A stretch of 64,000 nucleotides of DNA from Cohnella baijiui (GTDB lineage Bacteria > Bacillota > Bacilli > Paenibacillales > Paenibacillaceae): NCBI RefSeq assembly GCF_020731285.1, contig NZ_JAJFOW010000004.1, positions 1 to 64,000 on the forward strand, given 5' to 3'. Positions 53,329-61,050 of the stretch are shown here, piece after piece (the first letter of the stretch is position 1; each line of letters opens with the position of its first letter). Below the pieces are notes generated by a model. That model had not been told where the DNA came from and searched no databases. It was given only the letters and a program-made list of their open reading frames with translations. The position numbers and the translations under genes were made by a program.

Positions 53329-53359
53329 ATTACACCACATGACGTAACGTAATGAGCAA
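53329..53359 (-). promoter_or_regulatory. MerR-type promoter with 19-bp spacer
   Basis: On the minus strand TTGCTC (53354-53359), a spacer of exactly 19 bp with a central ACGTTACGT dyad (53335-53353), then TGTAAT (53329-53334). Over-long spacers with a central dyad are the hallmark of promoters activated by MerR proteins. It lies 20 nt before the merR start, indicating self-activation. Confidence 0.65.
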
Positions 53360-53495
53360 GAGAAAGCACGGTATTTTTTTACCGGTAGGTCGGAAAATCA
53401 TCGTCGGTCGAGGTAGGGAGGGCGCAAGCGCGAAAAGGAGCCGCCCGAGGGCGGCAATCCGTTAGCGTAACGGCATTTACGATTGCCTACACCAA

Positions 53496-53534
53496 TAAAA
53501 AAGGGAACAGGCCCCCGTGGCAGTCTGCTCCCTG
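53496..53534 (-). terminator. Terminator of the ABC-2 cassette
   Basis: On the minus strand AGGGAGCAG / CTGTTCCCT with one G:U pair, followed by TTTTTTATT. It ends the PadR/DUF1048/ABC operon about 40 nt after the permease stop. A second small GC hairpin (GCCGCCC/GGGCGGC) lies at 53440-53455. Confidence 0.8.
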
Positions 53535-53572
53535 GTTATCCTATTCCCCATTATTTGACGCAAAGAAGGACA

Positions 53573-54343
53573 TTATGCTGCTTTCCGTTTGTACGCGCGC
53601 ATCGCAAAGAAGTATGCTACGAGCATAATTCCGACGCACCACGCAAGCGCGATCCATATCTCATTGCCCACAGGCTGATCGGACAGCAGCGCGCGGATGG
53701 ATTCCACGATGGAAGTCACCGGCTGGTTATCGGCAAAAGCGCGAACGACCTTCGGCATCGAATCGGTCGGCACAAAGGCCGAGCTGATGAACGGCAGGAA
53801 GATAAGCGGATAGGAAAATGCGCTTGCGCCTTCCACCGTTTTTCCGGACAATCCGGCAATCGCCGCGACCCACGTCAATGCCAGTGTAAACAATAGGAGT
53901 ATACCGGCAACGGCAAGCCAAGGCAGTACCCCCGCCGACGAGCGAAAGCCCATCGCAAGCGCTACGAGAATGATGACGACGAGAGAAATGACGTTGGATA
54001 CCACCGAGGTCAGCACGTGCCCCCACAGGACGGCGGAACGCGCAATCGGCATGGAGTGGAACCGCTCTATGATGCCCCGTTGCTTATCCATAAACAGGCG
54101 GTAAGCCGTATAGGAAATGCCACTTGCAATCGCAATGAGCAGGATGCCGGGCAATAGGTAGTTCACGTAGTTATCCGTACCGGTTTGAATGGCGCCGCCG
54201 AACACGTAGACGAATAGCAGCATCATCGCAATCGGAGTGATGCAGACCGTGATGATGGTGTCCATGCTGCGGAAAATCTGGCGCATGGAGCGCCCAAGCA
54301 TAACGCCCATATCGCTAAAAAAGTGATTCTTTACCGTCTCCAT
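53573..54343 (-). CDS. ABC-2 type transporter permease (DrrB-like)
   Basis: 256 residues, six membrane spans, DrrB/ABC-2 family: MLGRSMRQIFRSMDTIITVCITPIAMMLLFVYVFGG at the start and the family loop IIERFHSMPIARSAVLWGHVL. The export partner of the ATPase encoded immediately upstream (no gap). Exports an unknown hydrophobic compound, possibly a drug or lipid. Confidence 0.85.
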   Translation of the reverse strand: METVKNHFFSDMGVMLGRSMRQIFRSMDTIITVCITPIAMMLLFVYVFGGAIQTGTDNYVNYLLPGILLIAIASGISYTAYRLFMDKQRGIIERFHSMPIARSAVLWGHVLTSVVSNVISLVVIILVALAMGFRSSAGVLPWLAVAGILLLFTLALTWVAAIAGLSGKTVEGASAFSYPLIFLPFISSAFVPTDSMPKVVRAFADNQPVTSIVESIRALLSDQPVGNEIWIALAWCVGIMLVAYFFAMRAYKRKAA

Positions 54344-55105
54344 TTACATGGCCTCCTTCTTGCCGACGATGGCGAGGAAGATCTCCTCTAACGACGGCTG
54401 TTTTTCCACATACTCCACCTTCGCTTGCGGGAACAGCTTTTTTAGCTCCGAGAGCGTGCCGTTGGCGATAATCCTGCCTTCGTGGAGAATGGCGATTCGG
54501 TCGGCAAGCTGCTCGGCCTCATCCAAATACTGAGTGGTTAGAAAGATCGTCGTGCCGCCGTCGGCAAGTTCCTTGACGGTCTTCCAAACCTCGATGCGAG
54601 CCTCGGGGTCAAGCCCGGTCGTCGGCTCGTCGAGGAAAATAATCTGCGGATTTCCCACAAGGCTCAAGGCGATGTCGAGTCTGCGGCGCATACCGCCCGA
54701 ATACGTAGATGCCTTTCGGTCCGCGGCGTCTGTCAGGCCGAAGCGTTTAAGCATGTCATCCGCAACCTGGCGCGGATTTTTAAGGTGCCTTAGCTTCGCG
54801 ATCAAAATCAGATTCTCCCGCCCGGTCAAAATCTCGTCGACTGCGGCAAATTGCCCGGTCAAACTGATCGACTGCCGCACATGGTCCGGCTTTGACGCAA
54901 CATCGAATCCGCCCACGGTGGCGACTCCGTCGTCATGCTTGAGCAGCGTGGTGAGGATTTTGACAATTGTTGTCTTACCCGCCCCATTGGAGCCGAGCAG
55001 GGCGAAGATACTGCCTTTTTCCACCTCGAAATCCACGCCCTTTAGAACAGGAAGCTGTTTATAGGATTTATGCAGCCCCTTCACTTGGATTGCGATGTCT
55101 TTCAT
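54344..55105 (-). CDS. ABC transporter ATPase (DrrA-like)
   Basis: 253 residues. Walker A LGSNGAGKTTIVKIL, signature YSGGMRRRLDIALSL, Walker B IIFLDEPTTGLDPEAR, switch TQYLDEAEQLADRIAIL. Belongs to the daunorubicin-resistance-like group that pairs with ABC-2 permeases. The DrrA C-terminal extension is short. It lies 17 nt after a DUF1048 gene in the same operon. Confidence 0.88.
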   Translation of the reverse strand: MKDIAIQVKGLHKSYKQLPVLKGVDFEVEKGSIFALLGSNGAGKTTIVKILTTLLKHDDGVATVGGFDVASKPDHVRQSISLTGQFAAVDEILTGRENLILIAKLRHLKNPRQVADDMLKRFGLTDAADRKASTYSGGMRRRLDIALSLVGNPQIIFLDEPTTGLDPEARIEVWKTVKELADGGTTIFLTTQYLDEAEQLADRIAILHEGRIIANGTLSELKKLFPQAKVEYVEKQPSLEEIFLAIVGKKEAM

Positions 55106-55122
55106 TTTGAATCCATCCCCTT

Positions 55123-55473
55123 TTACTTTGTTTTATCCGTAGCCTTCTTTATAGCCGCGGAAACTTTTTGGTTAACGGATTCTTGATAGATGTCGGCGTA
55201 AGTTTTTGAATCTTTGATTAGCTCGTCGCAGAAAGCCGCTACGTCACTGCCCGTCACTTCGAGCACGCCTTTCCCCGAGGCCGCGCCCTCTTCAAAAAGA
55301 TCGACAATCCCCGAGAGCAAACCCGTCCCGTCGGTAAGGTCAACAGGGCCGACCTTAAAGAGATATTTTTGCATCTCTTTATAAACAATCTGATAATCTT
55401 GCGGGAGCGCTTTGACACGCGCCACGTGCGCCCGCCACTCTTTTTTGCCTTGGATGATATCTTGAATTCTCAT
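55123..55473 (-). CDS. DUF1048 protein
   Basis: 116 residues, helical, DUF1048 family: YQIVYKEMQKYLFKVGPVDLTDGTGLLSGIVDLFEEGAASGKGVLEVTGSDVAAFCDEL. These proteins commonly sit between a PadR regulator and ABC transporters in Firmicutes; their role is not known. It is a diverged duplicate of the next gene. Confidence 0.8.
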   Translation of the reverse strand: MRIQDIIQGKKEWRAHVARVKALPQDYQIVYKEMQKYLFKVGPVDLTDGTGLLSGIVDLFEEGAASGKGVLEVTGSDVAAFCDELIKDSKTYADIYQESVNQKVSAAIKKATDKTK

Positions 55474-55483
55474 ATTGATCCTC

Positions 55484-55831
55484 CTATTTCCCTAATTTTT
55501 TGGCGATATTGTGGTTGAGTTGCTCGCGCCACTTGTCGCGATAAGACTTTGCCCCTTCTTCGCCGGCCAGCGCTGAACAGAAGCCTTTGATATCGTCGCC
55601 CAGAACCTCTTGAACACGCTGACCGTCCGCCGCCGTTTCTTCGAGCAGGCCAAGCACGCCGTCAAGAATGGGCATGAGGTTGCGACCGGTGAAATTGGAG
55701 TGCGGCCAAAGATTGGCATTAATTTGTTCCCATGCCGCTTGATACTCAGCCGGCAGCTTTTTGGCTCGCGAATCAAAAGCTTTCATTTCTTTGGTCATGT
55801 CGCTGCCGGTGATTTTTTCCCAAAAATTCAT
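55484..55831 (-). CDS. DUF1048 protein, second copy
   Basis: 115 residues, same family and helical plan as the neighbour 10 nt downstream (AAWEQINANLWPHSNFTGRNLMPILDGVLGLLEETAADGQRVQEVLGDDIKGFCSAL). AAAGGAGAAAAA precedes the ATG at 55831. It overlaps the padR stop by four bases. The paired copies may form a heterodimer. Confidence 0.8.
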   Translation of the reverse strand: MNFWEKITGSDMTKEMKAFDSRAKKLPAEYQAAWEQINANLWPHSNFTGRNLMPILDGVLGLLEETAADGQRVQEVLGDDIKGFCSALAGEEGAKSYRDKWREQLNHNIAKKLGK

Positions 55832-56163
55832 TGTTTTTTCTCCTTTAACTCGTTCATTTTTGAGGATACGAACTCCCATTTTTCCCAGAACCTCCGAAGC
55901 TCCTCGCGCCCCGCGTCGTTGATCGCGAAAAACTTTCGCGGCGGTCCCATATCGGAGGGCTTCTTGGTGATCTCCACCAACTTGTTTTTTTCAAGCCGGA
56001 TCAGGATGGTGTACACCGTCCCCTCCACAACATCTGTAAAGCCGAGGGCGTTCAGCTGCCGCGTGATTTCGTAGCCGTAGGTTTCTTTGCGGCTTATAAT
56101 TTCAAGGACACAGCCCTCAAGCACCCCCTTGAGCATTTCCGTTAGGTTTTCCAGCACAACCAC
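55828..56163 (-). CDS. PadR-family regulator
   Basis: 111 residues. Winged helix of the PadR type: LEGCVLEIISRKETYGYEITRQLNALGFTDVVEGTVYTILIRLEKNKLVEITKK, then the wing PPRKFFAINDAGREELRRFWE and a short dimer helix. Heads the five-gene cassette padR-DUF1048-DUF1048-ATPase-permease. Such regulators repress their own operon until a toxic compound binds. GAGGAGTGG precedes the ATG at 56163. Confidence 0.85.
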   Translation of the reverse strand: MVVLENLTEMLKGVLEGCVLEIISRKETYGYEITRQLNALGFTDVVEGTVYTILIRLEKNKLVEITKKPSDMGPPRKFFAINDAGREELRRFWEKWEFVSSKMNELKEKKQ

Positions 56164-56201
56164 TCCTCGCTATTCTGTATGACCGGTATGCAGCATTACT
56201 T

Positions 56202-56241
56202 ACTACTGCTATAAAGTATCACGCAGTAGTGGGTTTGTCAA
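56202..56241 (-). promoter_or_regulatory. padR promoter with internal operator dyad
   Basis: On the minus strand TTGACA (56236-56241), a 17-bp spacer and TACTTT. ACTACTGC (56202-56209) and GCAGTAGT (56223-56230) form a perfect 8-bp dyad that spans the spacer and -10, so a bound regulator would block the promoter. The natural candidate is the PadR protein it drives. Confidence 0.65.
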
Positions 56242-56305
56242 TAAGCGTTTGCTCCGAACGCGCGGATCCACATTGATTTAGTTCCATAAGAAATAGATAC
56301 TAAGC

Positions 56306-56335
56306 TTGACATGCAGCCAAATGGCTGCATATAAT
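56306..56335 (+). promoter_or_regulatory. Consensus promoter with palindromic operator, arsR
   Basis: TTGACA (56306-56311), 18-bp spacer, TATAAT (56330-56335): both boxes perfect. The spacer is filled by the palindrome ATGCAGCC-AAAT-GGCTGCAT (56311-56330). The expected transcription start, seven bases after the -10, coincides with the ATG at 56342. Confidence 0.75.
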
Positions 56336-56341
56336 GCGAAT

Positions 56342-56662
56342 ATGACCATGGACATTGTTTTCAAAGCGCTAGCGGATGGAAGTCGGAGGCAGCTGCTCGA
56401 TGTGCTTTACCAACGCAACGGACAAACCTTGGGGGAATTGTGCGAGCATCTGGACATGGCCCGCCAATCCGTCACTAAGCATCTGACCATCCTGGAGGAG
56501 GCGAATCTGATTGCGGTTGAATGGCAAGGTCGCAATAAGCTGCATTACCTGAATGCCGCACCGATCGGCGACATCTACGATCGCTGGATTCGGAAGTACG
56601 ATCATCACCGGATGGAGGCGTTGAGCGAATTGAAGACCAAGTTGGAGAAAGCCGATGAATGA
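56342..56662 (+). CDS. ArsR-family regulator
   Basis: 106 residues. Winged helix: FKALADGSRRQLLDVLYQRNGQTLGELCEHLDMARQSVTKHLTILEEANLIAVEWQGRNKLHYLN. It lacks the Cys pair of metal-sensing ArsR members and belongs to the group that is paired with SRPBCC proteins. No ribosome binding site lies before the ATG at 56342; the transcript seems leaderless. An upstream in-frame TTG at 56306 is the -35 box itself and is rejected; ATG 56348 is an alternative. It overlaps the SRPBCC gene by eight bases. Confidence 0.8.
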   Translation: MTMDIVFKALADGSRRQLLDVLYQRNGQTLGELCEHLDMARQSVTKHLTILEEANLIAVEWQGRNKLHYLNAAPIGDIYDRWIRKYDHHRMEALSELKTKLEKADE

Positions 56663-57116
56663 GTCGACCTTCGTATACGTCACCGAGATCGCGACGACGC
56701 CGGAGAAGCTGTGGGAGGCGCTGACGAACGGCGAATTCACGGAGAAATACTGGTTCGGAAGGCAAGTCCGGTCGGACTGGACGGAGGGGGCGCCCGTCGT
56801 CTTCCTGCTCGGGGAGGGCGCCGTCGCCGCGCAAGGCGTCGTGCTGAAGAGCGAGCCATGCCGGCTGCTGTCTTATACGTTCGAGTGGACGGAGGACAAG
56901 TCGACGCGCGAGCGGGCCACCAAGGTGACCATTGAACTGCAGCAGATGGACGAGTCGGTCAAGTTGTCGCTGAAGCACGAGCATCTGCTGCCGACGGATC
57001 TCCGGGAGGAGCCTGCTGGCGGACATGGAAGCATCGGCAGGGATGGGCTTAATCACGGCTGGCCGATCATCCTGAACGGGTTGAAGCGGCTGCTCGAGAC
57101 CGGATCGGCGAAATAG
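56655..57116 (+). CDS. SRPBCC (AHSA1-like) protein
   Basis: 153 residues. Typical pattern: FVYVTEIATTPEKLWEALTNGEFTEKYWFGRQVRSDWTEG at the start and LNHGWPIILNGLKRLLETG at the end, enclosing a hydrophobic ligand pocket. Coupled translation with the ArsR regulator, a very common pairing in Bacillota. The pocket ligand is unknown; these proteins are often ligand carriers or weak enzymes. Confidence 0.85.
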   Translation: MNESTFVYVTEIATTPEKLWEALTNGEFTEKYWFGRQVRSDWTEGAPVVFLLGEGAVAAQGVVLKSEPCRLLSYTFEWTEDKSTRERATKVTIELQQMDESVKLSLKHEHLLPTDLREEPAGGHGSIGRDGLNHGWPIILNGLKRLLETGSAK

Positions 57117-57212
57117 AACGAGAAATAGATCGCGGAATAGATCGGGGAATAGAACGGGAATTCGATAGGGAACAACGGAGAAATTTGGCGGTGAAGTAGT
57201 GCGGAGAATCGA
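57117..57212. repeat. Short degenerate tandem repeat, about 13 bp
   Basis: Between the SRPBCC and azoreductase genes, GAAATAGATCGCG, GAATAGATCGGGG, AATAGAACGGGA and a last decayed unit follow each other. It is probably slippage-prone low-complexity DNA. Confidence 0.4.
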
Positions 57213-57242
57213 TTGCGAAAATTCAAGGAGGAGAGATGGATC

Positions 57243-57884
57243 ATGGCCAAGGTACTGTATATTACGGCGAACCCGCGCAGGGAAGAGGCTTCTTTCAGCC
57301 TGACGGTCGGCCGGCATTTCCTGGAGGCCTATAAGGCCGTCAGTCCCGCGGACGAGGTCGTAGAACTGGATCTCTACCGGCTGCCGATACCTCTGATCGA
57401 CGCGGATATCGTGAACGGTTGGGACGCGCTCCAGCAGGGCGCAGCTTTCCCATCGCTGATCGAAGACGCGCGACGCAAGATTGCGGCGCTCGGCCAGCTC
57501 ACGGACCAATTCTCATCCGCGGATAAATATATATTCGTGACGCCGATGTGGAATTTGGGGCTGCCGCCGATGATGAAGGCGTATCTCGACGCCGTCGTGA
57601 TCCCGGACAAGACGTACCGGTACACGCCCCAAGGGCCGATCGGGCTGCTGGAGGGCCGAAAAGGGATCCATATCAACGCAAGAGGTCGCGTCTACGACGG
57701 AGACCTGGCGCGGCTGGAATTCGGAGACAGCTACATGAAGACGATCATGCGGTTCGTCGGGGTGCAGATGCTGGACTCGATCGTCGTCCAAGGGACGATC
57801 CTCGAGCAGGGCGGAGCGGAGGAACTGAAGCGGCTTGCGTTCGGTCAATGCGAGGAGGCCGTCCGAATTCTGGCAACGGCCTGA
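57243..57884 (+). CDS. azoR: FMN-dependent NADH:quinone reductase / azoreductase
   Basis: 213 residues, flavodoxin-like fold. FMN-phosphate loop near the N-terminus (YITANPRREEASFSLTVGRHFLEAY), TPMWNLGLPPMMKAYLDAVV for flavin and quinone contact, and GRKGIHINARG. Reduces quinones and azo compounds with NADH, protecting against thiol stress in the known family. AAGGAGGAGA precedes the ATG at 57243. Monocistronic. Confidence 0.88.
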   Translation: MAKVLYITANPRREEASFSLTVGRHFLEAYKAVSPADEVVELDLYRLPIPLIDADIVNGWDALQQGAAFPSLIEDARRKIAALGQLTDQFSSADKYIFVTPMWNLGLPPMMKAYLDAVVIPDKTYRYTPQGPIGLLEGRKGIHINARGRVYDGDLARLEFGDSYMKTIMRFVGVQMLDSIVVQGTILEQGGAEELKRLAFGQCEEAVRILATA

Positions 57885-57904
57885 CGGGATGGATTCGCTG
57901 ACAG

Positions 57905-58259
57905 CACGACGCGATCGCCGCTCATCCGGGCGCCGTCGGCGAGGAGGCGAGGGCGAGATACGCGGCGGCCTACGCCCGGCCCGAGGCGCTCAAGGCCGGG
58001 CTCGACTGGTACCGGGCGTTCCCGCAGGATGAGCGGGACAACGCAGATTTTCGGGAACCGGTAGACTCCCGTGCTCTATCTGAGAGGGGATCGGGAATAC
58101 GAACCGATCGAGCCTTGTTTGGAAGGACTGCGCGCCGCAGGCCTACGGCGGGTGGAGGGCGAGCTGATCCCGAACGGCGGTCATTGGTCGTCCGAAGAGC
58201 AGCCGGATGCCGTCGTCGCCGCCTTGCGCGCCTTCATGGCGTCGAGCGGGAGCGTGTAA
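57905..58259 (+). pseudogene. Alpha/beta-hydrolase C-terminal remnant, frameshifted
   Basis: The first frame reads AYARPEALKAGLDWYRAFP; after a frame change near 58065 it continues LYLRGDREYEP, GLRAAGLRRVEGELIPNGGHWSSEEQPDAVV. These are the cap end and the catalytic-His region (NGGHW) of epoxide-hydrolase-like alpha/beta hydrolases. The N-terminal half with the nucleophile is absent, so the gene is dead. It ends just before a strong terminator. Confidence 0.65.
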
Positions 58260-58265
58260 ACGCAG

Positions 58266-58325
58266 AAAAACCGTTCCTTTCGCAAAGGGGGGTGGCATGC
58301 CCCCTTTAAGCGAAGGAACGGTTTT
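58266..58325. terminator. Long bidirectional terminator hairpin
   Basis: AAAACCGTTCCTT pairs with AAGGAACGGTTTT and an inner GGGGG pairs with CCCCC, giving a nearly continuous two-part stem around GGCATG. A-run and T-run on the two sides allow use by both strands. Confidence 0.8.
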
Positions 58326-58358
58326 ACGTGTTTTGGGGCAGCAAGGGTCGCGCGCCCT

Positions 58359-58943
58359 TTAAGCCCGAACCGGCGAATCGTCGGGACGCTGGGGGCGGTA
58401 GGTGAGGACCGCGGCGCCTTCGCGCAGCGTCTTGGCGTCCGTCAGGCGGAGGTCCATCTTCTCCGCGCCTTCGTCGAACAGCCGATGCCCCCGGCCCAGA
58501 ACGATGGGAAACGTCCAGACGCGGTACTCGTCGACGAGCCGATGCCGCGTCAGCGTCCGGACGAGCTCGCCGCTGCCGACGACGAGCAGGTTGAGCCGCC
58601 GCTTGAGCCGCGCAACCTCCTCGGTCAGCTCGCCGGAGAGGAGCGACGCGTTCCACTCGACCCGATCCAGCGTTCGCGAGGCGACATACTTCGGCATGGC
58701 GTTCATCCGGTCGGCGAGCCCGTTCATCCCTCTCGCGGTAGGCCAAGCAGCCGCAAAGCTCTCGTATGTTTTGCGCCCAAGCAGCAGCGCATCCGCTTCT
58801 TCGGCTTGACGCACGATCAGTTCCAGCTGCTCATCGCCGACAAAGGGCAGCTGCCAGCCCCCGTATTCGAACTCCTGCGGATCCCCCGGCGCCTGCATGA
58901 CGCCGTCCAGCGTCACGAATTCCTGCACGATGATTTGTCCCAT
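58359..58943 (-). CDS. RibD-C/DHFR-like reductase
   Basis: 194 residues of the bacterial dihydrofolate-reductase-like (RibD C-terminal) family: IIVQEFVTLDGVMQAPGDPQEFEYGGW, LLLGRKTYESFAAAWP, LLVVGSGELVRTLTRHRLVDEYRVWTFPIVLGRGHRLF. The NADPH-binding pattern is kept. Substrate unknown; it is not the folate enzyme itself. AAGGAGCGAG precedes the ATG at 58943. Confidence 0.85.
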   Translation of the reverse strand: MGQIIVQEFVTLDGVMQAPGDPQEFEYGGWQLPFVGDEQLELIVRQAEEADALLLGRKTYESFAAAWPTARGMNGLADRMNAMPKYVASRTLDRVEWNASLLSGELTEEVARLKRRLNLLVVGSGELVRTLTRHRLVDEYRVWTFPIVLGRGHRLFDEGAEKMDLRLTDAKTLREGAAVLTYRPQRPDDSPVRA

Positions 58944-59097
58944 TTCGTTCTCGCTCCTTTTTCGATGGTAGACGTTCATTTGATTCCGTTTGAACCCGCC
59001 ACATTCTCCGCAACCCAACGGGCATCATCGAACAAACCAACTTCGCTTCATCCCTGCATTCCACCGAGACTAGACTCGTCATGCCTCGCCATGCCGC

Positions 59098-59508
59098 TCA
59101 AACCCGAAACCGCTCCAGCTTGGCGCGCGTGGCCGCATCCTGCGACACCTCCGACGCTTCGAGCACCTGGCGCAGCTCGATTGCCCCGCCTTTGATGCCG
59201 TCGGGGCCAGGCATCCGCCGCGCCCATGCGATCGCCTCCTCCCTGGACGGCGTCTCGATGAGCGTAAAGGCGGCGATGGACGCACCCGCCTCGTCGGACA
59301 GCCCCTCCGTCACGACAGGTTCTTCGCCGGGGTGAGGATAGGCAATGCGCAGACCGCACTCGGCCGGCTGGAGCGCTTCGGCATCCAGCAGTACGCCGGC
59401 TTGCCGCAGCTCCTCGCGGTACCGCATCATTTCGCGCAGGCGGCGCAGGCGCCGCACCTCGTCGTCATCCTCCTCCCGGGAAGGGTGAACGATCATCATG
59501 AATCGCAT
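59098..59508 (-). CDS. YCII/DGPF-domain protein
   Basis: 136 residues: MRFMMIVHPSREEDDDE at the start, YREELRQAGVLLDAEALQPAE, then FTLIETPSREEAIAWARRMP. Matches the YCII-related (DGPF) family with a ferredoxin-like fold, often encoded near ECF sigma factors, none of which is seen here. The near-consensus GGAGGTGATC stands just before the ATG at 59508. The long in-frame extension upstream lacks support. Confidence 0.8.
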   Translation of the reverse strand: MRFMMIVHPSREEDDDEVRRLRRLREMMRYREELRQAGVLLDAEALQPAECGLRIAYPHPGEEPVVTEGLSDEAGASIAAFTLIETPSREEAIAWARRMPGPDGIKGGAIELRQVLEASEVSQDAATRAKLERFRV

Positions 59509-59850
59509 GCGTAGATCACCTCCGATCCGGCCAACCCGGCCGTTACTAAGACGACGAACGGAAAGCGGGATGATCGACAATCGCGCAGAAAAAACGGCCG
59601 CAGCAACAAAAAAACGCCTGCGGGAGGCGTGTTCGTTCGTGGAGAGGCGCGGCTCAGCGCGCCGTCTCCGGTTTTTCGCCTCCACCTGGAAGACGTCAGC
59701 AACGGCGCGATCGGCCGAAACGGGATAACCGCCGGAAGTCCCGCATAGATCCTGGACCTCGGTCTATCCCATATCGGCCTTCCGTTCATTTTCCGACGGG
59801 GCCGGTTCTCTTATGATGAGAATACCGAAAAAAAAGGAGTCGGCTACGCC
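59509..59850. other. Intergenic region with leftward hairpin
   Basis: No gene seen. On the minus strand ACGCCT-CCCGC-AGGCGT followed by TTTTTTT (59610-59635) forms a terminator, though no leftward gene ending here is visible, so it may be left from a lost gene. Confidence 0.4.
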
Positions 59851-61050
59851 ATGAAGACGCAATCTTCCGTCCTCATTCTGACGGCTGCCTATGGGGAAGG
59901 CCATATGCAAGTATCCGAAGCGCTCCGAGAGTCGCTGGTTCGCCAGAGATACGGGGTGCGCATTCTCGATCTGTTCCGGGAGGCTCACCCGCGGCTGAAT
60001 GCGCTGGCCCGCTACTTGTACAAGCAGAGTCCGTTGTTCTCGACCCTCGGATTCGACTACTACGGCTGGACTTATCGGCTGACCCAACAAATGGACGAAC
60101 GCCATCCCGGCGTCCGCTGGCTGAACGGGATCGGGCGCAAAACGCTGCTTCAAGCCGTTCGAGAGGAGCGATACGAAGCCGTCGTCTGCACATTCCCGTT
60201 CGGGGGCGTCGGAGCCGCGCTGCGCAGGGCCGGATTGCACGTGCCCGTTTTTACCGTCATGACGGACTACCATCTTCACAATCGCTGGCTGCAGACCCAA
60301 GCGGACCGCTATTATGTGGCGACGCCCGAGCTCGCCGCAGCGTTGAAGGAACGCGGCATCGACCGGCGCCGCATCGTCGTCAGCGGCATCCCGGTACGGG
60401 AAACGTTCCGCGCCGGATTGCGGCGGGCTGCGGAACGCCGCGACAGCCAAGATGCCGGCCCGGCAGGCGGCCGGACGCCGAACACCGTCCTGTACCTGTC
60501 TGGGACCCATGAGACGATCGCCGGCACGCGCCGCGCGATTGAATTGCTGCTGCGCCTGCCCGGCGTCAAGATGGACGTCGTGTGCGGCCGGAACGCCAGG
60601 CTGCGCCGCGAACTGGAACGCGATTTCAAGCGGGAAACGCGAGTAACCGTGCACGGATTCGTAGATACGATGCCCGAATTCATGCGCAAAGCGAGCTGCG
60701 TCGTAACGAAGGCGGGAGGCATTACGCTGACCGAGGCCGTTCAGGCGGGAACCCCGCTCCTGATCTACAAGCCGCAATCCGGCCAAGAGCTGGAGAACGC
60801 CCGCTTTTTCCTGGCCAAAGGAGCGGCCAGCATCGCGTACAGCGCAGCGGAGCTGACGGACCAGGCGGCACGGCTGCTGAAGTGCCCCGAGCCCCGAGAG
60901 CGGATGGCGCTCAGGTACCGGGAGTTGGGTGGAGGGGATGCGGCGGGGACGATCGCCGGAGACATGATCCGATGGCTGAGTCCGCTCGCTATGGGGCACC
61001 CCGACGCAGATTCACTACGAGTGGAGGAGCGAATGGCATATGACGGCTAA
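59851..61050 (+). CDS. Diacylglycerol-type glucosyltransferase (UgtP/MGDG-synthase-like)
   Basis: 399 residues of the GT28-like group. The N-terminal MGDG-synthase domain is VLILTAAYGEGHMQVSEALRESL; FTVMTDYHLHNRW is the typical acceptor loop; the C-terminal nucleotide-sugar domain has VHGFVDTMPEFMRKASCVVTKAGGITLTEAVQAGTPLLIY. Probably transfers sugar to diacylglycerol, making glycolipid anchors. Followed by an MFS and a PAP2 gene with overlapping ends, suggesting a lipid-linked operon. AAAAAAGGAG precedes the ATG. Confidence 0.82.
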   Translation: MKTQSSVLILTAAYGEGHMQVSEALRESLVRQRYGVRILDLFREAHPRLNALARYLYKQSPLFSTLGFDYYGWTYRLTQQMDERHPGVRWLNGIGRKTLLQAVREERYEAVVCTFPFGGVGAALRRAGLHVPVFTVMTDYHLHNRWLQTQADRYYVATPELAAALKERGIDRRRIVVSGIPVRETFRAGLRRAAERRDSQDAGPAGGRTPNTVLYLSGTHETIAGTRRAIELLLRLPGVKMDVVCGRNARLRRELERDFKRETRVTVHGFVDTMPEFMRKASCVVTKAGGITLTEAVQAGTPLLIYKPQSGQELENARFFLAKGAASIAYSAAELTDQAARLLKCPEPRERMALRYRELGGGDAAGTIAGDMIRWLSPLAMGHPDADSLRVEERMAYDG

